Shown: positions 17,411 to 26,899, counted from the first letter of the stretch. The stretch: DNA of 64,000 nt from Lysobacteraceae bacterium NML95-0200 (GCA_002798255.1 NWQQ01000009.1:1-64000), one strand, 5' to 3'. The notes: generated by a model not told the origin, from the sequence alone. Made by a program: numbers and translations.

Positions 17411-19705
17411 ATGAAATTTTCTTCCCTGACTGCCGCCATCGCGGCAGTGCTGGCCTGCACCTGTGCCAGCGCCCAAGAGCTTCCTTCCCCCTCCGCCGCT
17501 ACGGAGCAACCACTCAATCCGCAGTTGCTCGATCACACCCGGGTATTCGGCAGCACCCCGCTGCCTGCCAGCAGGCAGGCGCTTGCTGGCGCCAAACTGC
17601 AAGCCGCGCGTACCCGGCAGCGTGATACTGCGGGGCTTCTCAAGCAGTTTGCCGGCGCCGAAGTACAGGCCGCCGGCGGCCTCTCCGGCCTGCCGCTGAT
17701 TCACGGCATGGCCGGTGACCGCAACCGCGTGCAGGTCGATGGCATGGATCTCATCGCCAGCTGCCCCAACCATATGAACCCACCGCTGTCCTATATCGAC
17801 CCGGCCAATGTCGGCCACATCCGCGTGTTTACCGCAATCAGCCCGGTCAGTGCCGGCGGCGACAGCATCGGCGGCAGTATTGCAGTCGAGTCGCGTCCAC
17901 CCGAGTTTGCGGCAAGTGCTGATGACTGGCAGTCCGGCGGCCATCTGGGGCTGCGCTATCACAGCAACGGCCATGCTCGCCATGCCGATGCCAGCCTGCA
18001 GCTTGCCAATGACCGCTGGCATTTCCGCTACGAGGGCAATCATAACCAGGCCGGGAACTATCGCGCCGCCAGGGCGTTCCACGACTTTACCGCCAGCGGC
18101 CGCGAAGGCCATGAAATCCGCCGTGATGAAGTCGCCTCCAGCGCCTACCGATCCCGCCAGCACGGCCTGCATGCTGCCTTCCGCCACGGCGCGCACCTGT
18201 GGCAGGGGCATTACGCGCTGCAAACCATCCCGCAGCAGAACTATCCCAATCAGCGCATGGACATGCTCGATAACCGCCAGTACCGCTGGCAGCTCGGTTA
18301 TCAGGGTGAAGCCGAATGGGGCAGCGTGGAAGCGCGGTTATGGCAGGAGCGCGTCCAGCATATGATGGGCTTTGGCAAAGACCGTCAATACTGGTATGGC
18401 GCAGACAGCATGCAGTCCGGCCACACCGGCCACAGCCGCGCCTGCGCCCCGATAGGTCCGCGCTGCGCCGCCGACATGCCGATGCACACCGCCAGCCGCA
18501 CCCGCGCTGCCCGTTTCCAGCTCAATCTGGCGCTTGCTGAGGAGCGCCTGTTGCGGCTTGGCCAGGAATGGCAGCAGTACCGGCTGGATGATGACTGGCC
18601 GCCTTCCGGCGGCATGATGTGGCCGGGCACGTTCTGGAACATCCACCAGGGTCGCCGCGACCGCGCCAGCCTGTTTGCCGAATGGGAAGGCCGGCTTGGC
18701 CGGAACTGGCAGGCGCTGCTGGGGCTGCGCCATACCCGCATCCGCACGGCAGCCGGGGAAGTACGCGGCTACGACATCGACCCTCGCCCTCCCGGCAGCT
18801 ACGCCATGACCGCCGCCGATGCGGCCGCCTTCAATGCCCGCAATCGCCATCGCCGCGACCGTCATCTCGATGCTACGGCACTGCTGCGCTGGACGCCCTC
18901 GACGCAGCTTGACGTTGAGGCCGGTATCGCCCTCAAAACACGTTCGCCGAACCTCTACGAGCGCTACGCCTGGTCGAGCTGGGCCATGGCGGCAGTGATG
19001 AACAATACCCACGGCGATGGCAATGGCTATGTCGGCGACCCCGACCTTGCCCCGGAAAAAGCACGCAGCCTGGCGCTGACCCTCGACTGGCATGCCGCCC
19101 CCGGCAGCAGCGCGGCGTGGCGGCTGCGCCTGACCCCCTGGCATACCCGGGTGCGCGACTATATCGATGCCATGCCAATCCGGACGCATCAACCCGGCAA
19201 GTTTCAGGTACTGCGCTATGCCAACCAGTCCGCACGCCTGTACGGCCTGGATATAAGTGGTGAGCTGCCGCTGGCGACTGGCACATTCGGCAGTTTCAGC
19301 CTGCAAGGCAATGCGCAATGGCAACGCGGCAAGAATCTCGACAGCGGCCATCCGCTATACCAGCAAATGCCCGCCCATGCCCGGCTCAGCCTGCAACACC
19401 AGCATCAGGGCTGGCAAAGCGCGCTGGAATGGCAGCTGGTTTCCGCCAAGCGCCGTGTTGCTCCACTGCGCAATGAGCTTGCCACCGGCGGCTACGGGCT
19501 GCTGAACCTGCGCCTTGCCCGCGAGTTCGGCCAATGGCGCGTCGATGCCGGGGTGGATAACCTGCTGAACCGCCTGTATGCCCACCCCACCTCCGGGATT
19601 TACCTGGGGCAGGGGCGCAGCATGGCGATCAACGGCCTGCCACATGGCATCCCGGTTCCGGGCATGGGGCGCTCATTCCATCTGGCACTGCGCCGCGACT
19701 GGTAA
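17411..19705 (+). CDS. TonB-dependent outer-membrane copper receptor (OprC/NosA type)
   Basis: 764 residues. There is a clear signal peptide (MKFSSLTAAIAAVLACTCASA, cleaved after ASA). A plug domain follows with GLPLIHGMAGDRNRVQVDGM, then a 22-strand barrel ending in an aromatic residue (LALRRDW). The plug contains SCPNHMNPPLSYIDP, the CxxxM element that binds copper in OprC. A later MPMH segment (about 18477) may supply further ligands. The receptor takes up copper across the outer membrane using TonB energy. It follows the DUF2946 gene with 38 bp between them, as in known copper loci. No metal regulator is seen nearby. Confidence 0.9.
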   Translation: MKFSSLTAAIAAVLACTCASAQELPSPSAATEQPLNPQLLDHTRVFGSTPLPASRQALAGAKLQAARTRQRDTAGLLKQFAGAEVQAAGGLSGLPLIHGMAGDRNRVQVDGMDLIASCPNHMNPPLSYIDPANVGHIRVFTAISPVSAGGDSIGGSIAVESRPPEFAASADDWQSGGHLGLRYHSNGHARHADASLQLANDRWHFRYEGNHNQAGNYRAARAFHDFTASGREGHEIRRDEVASSAYRSRQHGLHAAFRHGAHLWQGHYALQTIPQQNYPNQRMDMLDNRQYRWQLGYQGEAEWGSVEARLWQERVQHMMGFGKDRQYWYGADSMQSGHTGHSRACAPIGPRCAADMPMHTASRTRAARFQLNLALAEERLLRLGQEWQQYRLDDDWPPSGGMMWPGTFWNIHQGRRDRASLFAEWEGRLGRNWQALLGLRHTRIRTAAGEVRGYDIDPRPPGSYAMTAADAAAFNARNRHRRDRHLDATALLRWTPSTQLDVEAGIALKTRSPNLYERYAWSSWAMAAVMNNTHGDGNGYVGDPDLAPEKARSLALTLDWHAAPGSSAAWRLRLTPWHTRVRDYIDAMPIRTHQPGKFQVLRYANQSARLYGLDISGELPLATGTFGSFSLQGNAQWQRGKNLDSGHPLYQQMPAHARLSLQHQHQGWQSALEWQLVSAKRRVAPLRNELATGGYGLLNLRLAREFGQWRVDAGVDNLLNRLYAHPTSGIYLGQGRSMAINGLPHGIPVPGMGRSFHLALRRDW

Positions 19706-19801
19706 ATCCCCTCGCCGATACCCCGGCAATGGGGTATCGGTCATTAAGCGGCCTGTTTGCCCTTAAAATTCATCCATGCACTTCATTTCTCTGCTCCCAC
19801 C

Positions 19802-20383
19802 ATGCCGATGATGCCGCTCCTGCAACTGCATCTGACCCTGCCAGCCTGGGTGCATGATTTCCCCCTTGAAAACCAGTATCCGGGTGATGAGGCCAAGATG
19901 GCACTGGCGATAGCACTATCGCGCCAGAACGTCCAGGCACGCAGCGGCGGCCCGTTTGGCGCGGCCATTTTTGGCGCCGATGACCGGCTGATTGCCATTG
20001 GCGTCAACCGGGTGATGCCGATGAATTGCTCGGTGGCGCATGCCGAAATGATGGCCTTCATGCTGGCACAGCAGCGCCTGCAACGCCCGCGCCTGAACCG
20101 TAATGACGATGGCAGCGCCTATGGCCCGGTCACGCTGGCGACCTCCGCCCAGCCTTGTTGCCAGTGTTTCGGCGCTTCGGTCTGGGCGGGCATCGACCGG
20201 CTACTGATGGGTGCCCGCAGTGAAGACGTGGAAGCACTGACCAACTTTGACGAAGGTCCCTTGCCGCACGACTGGATTGACGCCTTGGGGCAGCGCGGCA
20301 TCGAAGTGGTGCGCGATATACAACGCGAAGCCGCCTGCCAGGTACTGCGCCGCTATAGCGCCGGGCAAGGCGCGAGCTATTGA
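19802..20383 (+). CDS. CMP/dCMP-type nucleoside deaminase-like zinc enzyme
   Basis: 193 residues from ATG 19802; the longer frame begins at a TTG without support. The zinc site of the cytidine/guanine deaminase family is seen: HAEMMA (His ligand and catalytic Glu) and SAQPCCQCFGA (PCxxC). GGPFGAAIFGADDRLIAIGVN matches the substrate-side strand of guanine/tRNA-adenosine-deaminase-like members. It most resembles the stand-alone nucleoside deaminases annotated as guanine deaminase-like, not TadA, but the substrate is not decided by sequence. It overlaps nothing and ends 1 base before rlmM, so the two are probably co-transcribed. Confidence 0.78.
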   Translation: MPMMPLLQLHLTLPAWVHDFPLENQYPGDEAKMALAIALSRQNVQARSGGPFGAAIFGADDRLIAIGVNRVMPMNCSVAHAEMMAFMLAQQRLQRPRLNRNDDGSAYGPVTLATSAQPCCQCFGASVWAGIDRLLMGARSEDVEALTNFDEGPLPHDWIDALGQRGIEVVRDIQREAACQVLRRYSAGQGASY

Positions 20384-20384
20384 G

Positions 20385-21431
20385 ATGCGTGGACTGTTTT
20401 GCTGGTGCCGTGCCGGGTTCGAGCCTGACCTTGCCGCCGAATTGACCGAGCGCGCCGCTGACTCCGGCTTTGCCGGCTATGCCCGTACCGAACGCGGCAG
20501 CGGCCATGTCATCTTTCACTGCGAAGATGCCGCAGCCCTGGATGCTGCCCTGCCCTGGCGCGAGCTGGTATTTGCCCGGCAAAAACTGCGGCTCCTGGCA
20601 GAACTGCGCGGCATCGACACCCAGAACCGCATCAGCCCGGTGCTTGCCGCGCTGGAAAACACCGGGCAAGGCTTTGGCGAGCTTTGGCTGGAGCACCCGG
20701 ATTCAGACGCAGGCAAACCGCTGGCAGGCCTTGCGCGCAGCTTTGGCAACGCGCTGCGCCCGGCGCTGCGCAAACAGGGGCTGCTCACGCCCAGCCCCGA
20801 CCCGCGCCTGCCGCGCCTGCACATCGCCGTACTGGCCAGCGACCACCTGCTGCTTGCCCATGCCAGACCGCAGGACAGCGCCCCCTGGCCGCTGGGCATC
20901 CCGCGCCTGAAAATGCACCCGGACGCACCCTCGCGCAGCGCCCTGAAGCTGGAAGAAGCCCTGTTCTGCCTGCTTGATGAGACGGAGCGATGCACACTGC
21001 TGCATGCTGGCATGCGCGCGGCCGACCTGGGCGCCGCCCCCGGTGGCTGGACCTGGGTGCTGACCCGCAACGGCCTGCATGTGCACGCCATCGACAACGG
21101 CCCGCTGCGGCCACATGTGCTCGATACCGGCCTTGTCACCCATCTGCGCGAGGACGGCTTCCGCTGGCAGCCTGCCCGGCCACTGGACTGGATGGTCTGC
21201 GACATGGTGGAGCAACCCATCCGCGTTGCCGCCCGCATGGCCGAATGGTTCGCACACGGCTGGTGCCAACACGCCGTGTTCAACCTGAAACTGCCAATGA
21301 AAAAACGCTGGGCAGAAACCCGCCGCTGCCTGGAGCTGTTCCAGCAACATGCCGGGACACTCGGCACACTGCGCGCCAAACAGCTCTACCACGACCGCGA
21401 AGAAATCAGCGTGTTTGCCAGCAGGCGTTGA
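20385..21431 (+). CDS. rlmM: 23S rRNA 2'-O-ribose C2498 methyltransferase RlmM
   Basis: 348 residues from ATG 20385. The N-terminal THUMP-like region (MRGLFCWCRAGFEPDLAAEL) is followed by a Rossmann methyltransferase with the SAM loop ADLGAAPGGWTWVL. The catalytic K-D-K-E type residues are in DWMVCDMVEQP and NLKLPMKKRW. It methylates C2498 of 23S rRNA using SAM. Length is near the E. coli protein (366). The ORF can be extended to 20247, but that lies within the deaminase gene. Confidence 0.94.
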   Translation: MRGLFCWCRAGFEPDLAAELTERAADSGFAGYARTERGSGHVIFHCEDAAALDAALPWRELVFARQKLRLLAELRGIDTQNRISPVLAALENTGQGFGELWLEHPDSDAGKPLAGLARSFGNALRPALRKQGLLTPSPDPRLPRLHIAVLASDHLLLAHARPQDSAPWPLGIPRLKMHPDAPSRSALKLEEALFCLLDETERCTLLHAGMRAADLGAAPGGWTWVLTRNGLHVHAIDNGPLRPHVLDTGLVTHLREDGFRWQPARPLDWMVCDMVEQPIRVAARMAEWFAHGWCQHAVFNLKLPMKKRWAETRRCLELFQQHAGTLGTLRAKQLYHDREEISVFASRR

Positions 21432-21455
21432 GCGGCTCTGCATCGCACTATTTTG

Positions 21456-21487
21456 AAAGCCATCCCGTCTGGAAGCACGATGGCTTT
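21456..21487 (+). terminator. hairpin after rlmM
   Basis: AAAGCCATC and GATGGCTTT form a perfect 9-bp stem around a 14-base loop, 25 bases after the rlmM stop. A-rich and T-rich ends allow termination on either strand. Confidence 0.6.
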
Positions 21488-21636
21488 GCAGGGTTACTGC
21501 ACCCGACAGATACCTCAATCCGGGAGAGCATGACCACAGCGGCTGTTCGCAAAGCATCGTGTTTCCAAAGGGCTGCCACTGGCTTTCCCTTGCCCGGCAA
21601 GGCTTCTGCGAAAGTCAAGCGCCTATTCATCAAAAA

Positions 21637-21683
21637 GCACTAGATATTGTGCTTGAGTCAAAAAAAAATACCGTATATCCTGT
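21637..21683 (+). promoter_or_regulatory. pair of NrdR-like boxes upstream of nrdA
   Basis: Two sites resemble the NrdR consensus ACACTATATATAGTGT. Site 1 is GCACTAGATATTGTGC (21637-21652), a near-palindrome. Site 2 is ATACCGTATATCCTGT (21668-21683), a weaker match. Their starts are 31 bases apart, which is the three-turn spacing typical of paired NrdR boxes. NrdR represses class Ia ribonucleotide reductase genes when dATP is high. The sites lie about 180 bases before nrdA, so they would overlap a promoter there. Confidence 0.7.
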
Positions 21684-21686
21684 TTT

Positions 21687-21714
21687 CGCCCCGGAGCGGG
21701 GCGCGTTGTTTTTC
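21687..21714 (+). terminator. terminator-like hairpin in the nrdA leader
   Basis: CGCCCCG and CGGGGCG pair around GAG (21687-21703) and are followed by a T-rich stretch. It lies between the NrdR-like boxes and nrdA on the coding strand. It may be an attenuator in a long leader, or simply the end of an upstream transcript if the promoter is further down. The remaining leader to 21858 shows no gene. Confidence 0.5.
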
Positions 21715-21858
21715 TGTCCGTAGTGGTTGTTGTGCAGGCAAATCAAGCGGATGTAACGCCCTCCTGTCTTGAGCTGCCAACCTGTTACCGCCTTGCTTTC
21801 CAAGCCCATTGCAAGCAAGCAGCATCGCCCCCTTACCTTGCCCATCTGAGTGGATGCC

Positions 21859-24255
21859 ATGAGCCAAAACGATTTTGCAGCCCCCTCTTCCGTCACTGCT
21901 CCCGGTGAAAACTTCTCGCTCACGCCGCCTGCTGCGGCACATGCGATGACCGTGACCAAGCGCGATGGCAGTCGCCAGGCGGTGGACCTCAACAAGATCG
22001 TGTTCGCCATCGCCCGCTGCACCGAAGGGCTGCATGCGGTTGACCCGATGCGCGTGGCGACCCGTACCATTTCCGGGCTGTATGACGGCGCTACCACCCA
22101 GGAGCTGGATGAGCTTTCCATCCGCACTGCGGCGCTGCTGATTGGCGAGGAGCCCGAATACGGCAAGCTGGCCGCGCGTCTTCTGGCCAATGTCATTGCC
22201 AAGGAAGTGGCCGGGCAGGAAATCCATGCGTTTTCGCAATCGGTGGCGCGCGGCCATGAAGTCGGCCTCATCAACGACCGCCTGCTGGGTTTTGTGCAAA
22301 CCCATGCACGCAAGCTCAATGATGCCATCGACCCGATGCAGGACTGGCAGTTTGACTACTTCGGCCTGCGCACCCTGTACGACCGCTATCTGCTGCGCCA
22401 TCCGCATAGCCGCAAGGTGCTGGAAACCCCGCAGCAGTTCTTCCTGCGCATTGCCAGTGCCTTGTCCGAAGAGGTCGGTGAGGCGATTGCGCTGTACCGC
22501 ACCATGAGTTCGCTGGAATATATCCCCAGCTCGCCGACCTTGTTCAACTCCGGCACCCGCCACGAGCAGCTGTCCTCCTGCTTCCTGCTTGATTCACCGC
22601 AGGATTCGCTGGAATCGATCTATGCCAAGTACGGCGATATCGCCCAGCTGTCCAAGTTCAGCGGCGGCATTGGCGTGGGCTATAGCCGGGTGCGCTCGCG
22701 CGGCTCGCTGATCCGCTCCACCAATGGCCATTCCAATGGCATCGTGCCATGGCTGAAGACCCTGGATTCCTCGGTGGCTGCGGTCAACCAGGGCGGCAAG
22801 CGCAAGGGCGCGGCCTGCGTGTATCTGGAAACCTGGCATGCCGACATTGAGGATTTCCTTGAGTTGCGTGACAACACCGGCGATGAAGCCCGCCGCACCC
22901 ACAATCTGAACCTCGCCAACTGGGTGCCGGACTTGTTCATGAAGCGCGTCGAAGCCGACCAGGCATGGTCGCTGTTCGACCCGAACGTGGTGCCGGAACT
23001 GGTTGACCTGCACAACGAGGCCTTTGAGGCTGCCTACCTGCAGGCCGAAGCCCAGGGCAAGGCCAGCAAGCAAGTGTCCGCGCGCAAACTGTACGCCCGC
23101 ATGATGCGCACCCTGGCCGAAACCGGCAATGGCTGGATGACCTTCAAGGACAAGTGCAACCGCGCCAGCAACCAGACCCTGCGCCCGCAAAACGTGATTC
23201 ACCTCTCCAATCTCTGCACCGAGATCCTGGAAGTCACCTCCAGCGAGGAAACCGCCGTCTGCAATCTTGGCTCCATCAATCTTGGCCGCCATCTGGACGA
23301 ATATGGCGATTTCGACTTTGCCAAACTCGGCGAAACCGTGCGCCAGGCCGTGACCCAGCTTGACCGGGTGATTGACCTCAACTTCTATCCGATTGAATCG
23401 GCGCGGCGCGGCAACCTGCGCTGGCGGCCCGTGGGGCTGGGCTGCATGGGCCTGCAGGATGTGTTCTTCAAAAAGCGCCTGCCCTTTGACAGCGACGAAG
23501 CCCGCGCCCTGTCGAAGAAAATCGCCGAAACCATCTATTTCCACGCCTTGGATGCCTCTTGCGAACTGGCACAAGCCAAGGGCGCGCACCCGAACTTTGC
23601 CGACACCCGCGCATCGCAGGGCGAGCTGCAATTCGATGCCTGGGATGCGGACGTGGAAGACCGTGAACGCTGGGATGCCTTGCGCGCGCGCATCCGCGAA
23701 CACGGCCTGCGCAACTCGCTCTTGATTGCCATCGCCCCCACCGCCACCATCGCCTCCATCGCCGGTTGCTATGAATGCGTCGAGCCGCAGGTCAGCAACC
23801 TGTTCAAGCGCGAAACGCTCTCCGGCGACTTCCTGCAGGTGAACCGCTATCTGATTGACGAGCTGAAAAAGCTCGGCCTGTGGACAGCCGAAATGCGCGA
23901 TGCCATCAAGCTGGCCGATGGCTCCATCCAGCAAATCAGCGCCATCCCCGAAAGCTTGCGTCAGGTGTATCGCACCGCCTGGGAGCTGCCGATGCGCTCG
24001 CTGATTGACATGGCCGCCGACCGCGGCGCCTTCATCGACCAGTCCGCCTCGCTCAACCTGTTCATGGAAAGCCCGAGCATCGGCGCGCTGTCCTCAATGT
24101 ACATGTACGCCTGGAAGCGCGGCATCAAGACCACCTACTACCTGCGCTCCCGCCCGGCGACCCGCATCGCCAAGACCACGGTATCGACCTACACCCCGGC
24201 ACAGGCGGTGGCCTGCTCGCTGGAAAACCCCGAAAGCTGCGAGGCCTGCCAATAA
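21859..24255 (+). CDS. nrdA: ribonucleoside-diphosphate reductase, large (alpha) subunit
   Basis: 798 residues from ATG 21859; a GTG three codons earlier is possible. An N-terminal ATP-cone (VTKRDGSRQAVDLNKIVFAI) gives allosteric control by ATP/dATP. The catalytic barrel shows SSCFLLDSPQDS, GGIGVGYSRVRS, NLCTEI and VCNLGSINL. The C-terminal tail ends CEACQ, a CxxC redox pair that re-reduces the active site. With NrdB it makes deoxynucleotides aerobically (class Ia). nrdB starts on the last base of its stop codon. Confidence 0.97.
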   Translation: MSQNDFAAPSSVTAPGENFSLTPPAAAHAMTVTKRDGSRQAVDLNKIVFAIARCTEGLHAVDPMRVATRTISGLYDGATTQELDELSIRTAALLIGEEPEYGKLAARLLANVIAKEVAGQEIHAFSQSVARGHEVGLINDRLLGFVQTHARKLNDAIDPMQDWQFDYFGLRTLYDRYLLRHPHSRKVLETPQQFFLRIASALSEEVGEAIALYRTMSSLEYIPSSPTLFNSGTRHEQLSSCFLLDSPQDSLESIYAKYGDIAQLSKFSGGIGVGYSRVRSRGSLIRSTNGHSNGIVPWLKTLDSSVAAVNQGGKRKGAACVYLETWHADIEDFLELRDNTGDEARRTHNLNLANWVPDLFMKRVEADQAWSLFDPNVVPELVDLHNEAFEAAYLQAEAQGKASKQVSARKLYARMMRTLAETGNGWMTFKDKCNRASNQTLRPQNVIHLSNLCTEILEVTSSEETAVCNLGSINLGRHLDEYGDFDFAKLGETVRQAVTQLDRVIDLNFYPIESARRGNLRWRPVGLGCMGLQDVFFKKRLPFDSDEARALSKKIAETIYFHALDASCELAQAKGAHPNFADTRASQGELQFDAWDADVEDRERWDALRARIREHGLRNSLLIAIAPTATIASIAGCYECVEPQVSNLFKRETLSGDFLQVNRYLIDELKKLGLWTAEMRDAIKLADGSIQQISAIPESLRQVYRTAWELPMRSLIDMAADRGAFIDQSASLNLFMESPSIGALSSMYMYAWKRGIKTTYYLRSRPATRIAKTTVSTYTPAQAVACSLENPESCEACQ

Positions 24256-25274
24256 TGAACGACAACCGCCAACCCCATCTGCTTGACCCCGGCTTCGAGC
24301 TGACCCTGCGGCCGATGCGTTACCCGCAGTTCTACGAGATGTATCGCAATGCGATCAAGAACACCTGGACAGTGGAAGAAATCAACTTCCAAATCGACAT
24401 CTCCGACCTGCACAGCAAGATGTCGCCGGCCGACCAGCACCTGATTCACCGGCTGGTGGCGTTCTTTGCCACCGGTGACTCCATCGTCGCCAACAATCTG
24501 GTGCTGAACCTGTACCAGCACCTCAACGCCCCCGAAGCGCGCATGTACCTCTCGCGCCAGCTATACGAGGAAGCCCTGCATGTGCAGTTCTACCTCACCC
24601 TGCTGGACAACTACCTGCCCGACCCGGCCGAGCGCGCGCGCGCCTTCGCCGCAGTGGAGAACATCCCGTCCATCAAAAAGAAGGCCGATTTCTGCTTCAA
24701 GTGGATCGACAGCATCCAGGATCTCAAGCGCATTGAGACCCGCGAGCAGCGCCGCCAGTTCCTGCTCAACCAGATCTGCTTTGCCGCCTGCATCGAAGGC
24801 CTGTTCTTCTTTGCCGCCTTCGCCTATGTGTATTACTTCCGCTCTCGTGGCCTGCTGCCTGGCCTAGCCTCCGGCACCAACTGGGTGTTCCGCGACGAAA
24901 GCTGCCATATGGAATTCGCCTTCGAGGCCGTGCGCACCATCCGCGAGGAAGAGCCGGAGCTGTTCGACGAGGAAATGAAGCAGCAGGTGTACGCGATGCT
25001 GGCCGAAGCCATCGAATGCGAAATGCAGTTCGCTGAGGACGTGCTCTCCGGCGGCGTGGCCGGTATCTCCGAACGCGACATGCGCCAGTACCTGCAACAC
25101 TGCGCCGACAACCACTTTGCCAAACTCGGCATGGAAAAGGTCTACAACGTGCGTAACCCGCTGCCATTCATGGAGTTGCAGGATGTGCAGGAGCTGACCA
25201 ACTTCTTCGAGCGCCGCGTCTCCGCCTATCAGGTCGGCGTACAAGGCGAGGTCAGCTTCGACCACGCATTCTGA
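24255..25274 (+). CDS. nrdB: ribonucleoside-diphosphate reductase, small (beta) subunit
   Basis: 339 residues. The ATG shares one base with the nrdA stop, so translation is coupled. Diiron and radical residues are visible: FATGDS, YEEALHVQFY (Glu, His and the radical Tyr four residues after His) and FRDESCHMEF (second Glu/His set). It carries the tyrosyl radical that starts catalysis in NrdA. Length and motifs are normal for class Ia. Confidence 0.96.
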   Translation: MNDNRQPHLLDPGFELTLRPMRYPQFYEMYRNAIKNTWTVEEINFQIDISDLHSKMSPADQHLIHRLVAFFATGDSIVANNLVLNLYQHLNAPEARMYLSRQLYEEALHVQFYLTLLDNYLPDPAERARAFAAVENIPSIKKKADFCFKWIDSIQDLKRIETREQRRQFLLNQICFAACIEGLFFFAAFAYVYYFRSRGLLPGLASGTNWVFRDESCHMEFAFEAVRTIREEEPELFDEEMKQQVYAMLAEAIECEMQFAEDVLSGGVAGISERDMRQYLQHCADNHFAKLGMEKVYNVRNPLPFMELQDVQELTNFFERRVSAYQVGVQGEVSFDHAF

Positions 25275-25289
25275 GCCTGTCCATTGAGA

Positions 25290-25331
25290 TTGGCCTGCCG
25301 CGAGCCATGCGCGCGGCAGGCCAGTCTTTTT
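25290..25331 (+). terminator. Rho-independent terminator after nrdB
   Basis: TTGGCCTGCCGCG pairs with the later CGCGGCAGGCC across a short loop, followed directly by TCTTTTT. A strong GC stem with a T-tail closes the nrdAB operon. Confidence 0.88.
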
Positions 25332-25363
25332 CCGTTTCCCCCTTCCCCACAGCGAGGCTTTCC

Positions 25364-25759
25364 TTGACTCCTTCTGCTGCCCGCAACTGCGCCGATGTGC
25401 GCATGAGCGAAATCGTCTTTCCCCACCATGCCAACCACCTCGGCACCCTGTTTGGCGGCCAGGCACTGGCCTGGATGGACAAGGCCGCATTCATTGCCGC
25501 CACCCGTCACGCCCGCCGCACCGTGGTCACCGCGCGCTCGGAAGAAATCAACTTCAGCGCCCCGGTACCGGTCGGCTCACTGGTGGAAGTCATCGCCCGC
25601 GTGGTACAGACCGGACGCACCTCGATGCAGGTGGAAGTGGAGCTGCACTGCGAAGACCTGTTGAGCGGCGAAACCTCTCTTGCCACCCGCGGCCATTTCA
25701 GCATGGTGGCCTTAGATGAAAATGGCCGTCCCACTGAGGTTCCGAAGCTGCCTGCCTGA
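25364..25759 (+). CDS. hotdog-fold acyl-CoA thioesterase (YciA/BACH type)
   Basis: About 131 residues from TTG 25364. I prefer this start because the upstream ATG (25307) lies in the nrdB terminator stem, and GCGAGG precedes the TTG. The hotdog signature is clear: MSEIVFPHHANHLGTLFGG, then ALAWMDKAAFIAATRHA, with the catalytic Asp in WMDKAA. It hydrolyses acyl-CoA to acid and CoA in the cytoplasm; family members act on a range of chain lengths. It is convergent with rnc. Confidence 0.86.
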   Translation: MTPSAARNCADVRMSEIVFPHHANHLGTLFGGQALAWMDKAAFIAATRHARRTVVTARSEEINFSAPVPVGSLVEVIARVVQTGRTSMQVEVELHCEDLLSGETSLATRGHFSMVALDENGRPTEVPKLPA

Positions 25760-25794
25760 ACGTCATACAACCTCAAGTACTGAAACACCATCCA

Positions 25795-26472
25795 TCAGCT
25801 GGTTGGAGGCGCTTGTTGCTCAAGTGCCTCCAGTATCCTGGTGGCTGCAAGCTGTTCGGCTGCCCGTCGTGAAGTGCCGAGCCCCCTTTCCTGAAGCGCA
25901 GGCTCGGCCAAGCTACAGCTGACCTCAAACTGGCGGGCATGCTCCTCGCCGCTTTCTGCCAGAAGCGCATAAACTGGCAGTGGCTTGCCGCGAGCCTGTA
26001 GCCATTCCTGCAAGCGGGTTTTTGCATCTTTGCCGACCTTATTGGGCGGCGGCAAAGCCGCCATCATCGGCTCGAACCACGGCAATGCCATGCGTCTTGC
26101 CGCTTCCAGGCCAGCGTCCAGATAAACCGCGCCAACCAGCGCCTCCAGCGCATCGGCCAGAATCGAATCACGCCTGTGACCACCGGACTTCATCTCGCCA
26201 GGCCCGAGGCTGAGATAGCTCCCCAAATCAAGCGCGCGGGCAATCTCCGCCAGTGCCGATTCGCGCACCAATTCTGTGCGCGCCCTGGTCAGCGCGCCTT
26301 CATCGGCTTTCGGCCAAGCGGCATACAGTGCCTCAGCGGCCAACAGATTGACCACCGCATCCCCCAAAAACTCCAGCCGCTCGTTATGCGGCTGCCCGGC
26401 ACTGCGATGACGCAGCGCCTGCTCCAATAGCGCCGGATTGGAAAAATGATGCGTGATGCGCTTATTGGGCAC
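25795..26472 (-). CDS. rnc: ribonuclease III
   Basis: 225 residues from GTG 26472 ([10 protein letters not shown]). This matches the usual 226-residue length; the longer frame to 26520 runs through the upstream gene. The signature [15 protein letters not shown] holds the catalytic acidic residues, and [17 protein letters not shown] is the second. A C-terminal double-stranded-RNA-binding domain follows ([12 protein letters not shown] to the end). It processes rRNA precursors and structured RNAs. It overlaps the end of the DUF4845 gene by 11 bp. The usual downstream partner era is not here; a convergent thioesterase gene follows instead. Confidence 0.95.
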   Translation of the reverse strand: MPNKRITHHFSNPALLEQALRHRSAGQPHNERLEFLGDAVVNLLAAEALYAAWPKADEGALTRARTELVRESALAEIARALDLGSYLSLGPGEMKSGGHRRDSILADALEALVGAVYLDAGLEAARRMALPWFEPMMAALPPPNKVGKDAKTRLQEWLQARGKPLPVYALLAESGEEHARQFEVSCSLAEPALQERGLGTSRRAAEQLAATRILEALEQQAPPTS

Positions 26473-26833
26473 CGGCAGCCTGCTTGGCTTCTTCAACACG
26501 GAAGCGGGCAACGATATCAAGGTTGTAAATCAATGGTTTACGGACTTCATATTCCGCAATAATCAGCACGCCACCTGTAGAGCGTTCAACCTTTACATCC
26601 CTGCCCCGCAAACTGTCTACATAATTCACTTCAAAACGCTTGTCCAAAGAGTTGCGGATACTTTCCGGAGTCGCAGAAACCGTACTATCGGCAGCTACGC
26701 TTTTAACTGCCTTGCTGACGCTCCAGTATTCCTGATACATCGGAAACAGCTTCATGCCGATAAACAGGAAAAAGCCGACTACGGCCAACACCATCAGGAA
26801 ACTGGTTAGGGTAATTCCACGTTGTTGTTTCAT
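26462..26833 (-). CDS. DUF4845 single-pass membrane protein
   Basis: 123 residues from ATG 26833, with GGATGAAG upstream; a longer frame begins at 26860. It starts [29 protein letters not shown]: a short basic N-terminus and one membrane helix that looks like a type IV pilin-type leader. The periplasmic-looking remainder contains [11 protein letters not shown] and [14 protein letters not shown]. The family is found between lepB and rnc in beta- and gammaproteobacteria. Function unknown. Confidence 0.85.
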   Translation of the reverse strand: MKQQRGITLTSFLMVLAVVGFFLFIGMKLFPMYQEYWSVSKAVKSVAADSTVSATPESIRNSLDKRFEVNYVDSLRGRDVKVERSTGGVLIIAEYEVRKPLIYNLDIVARFRVEEAKQAAGAQ

Positions 26834-26899
26834 GGCTTCATCCGGATTTAATGAGTTCATTGCGCAAATCTTAGAGCTTGCAGCTCATTTTTACGAGCT

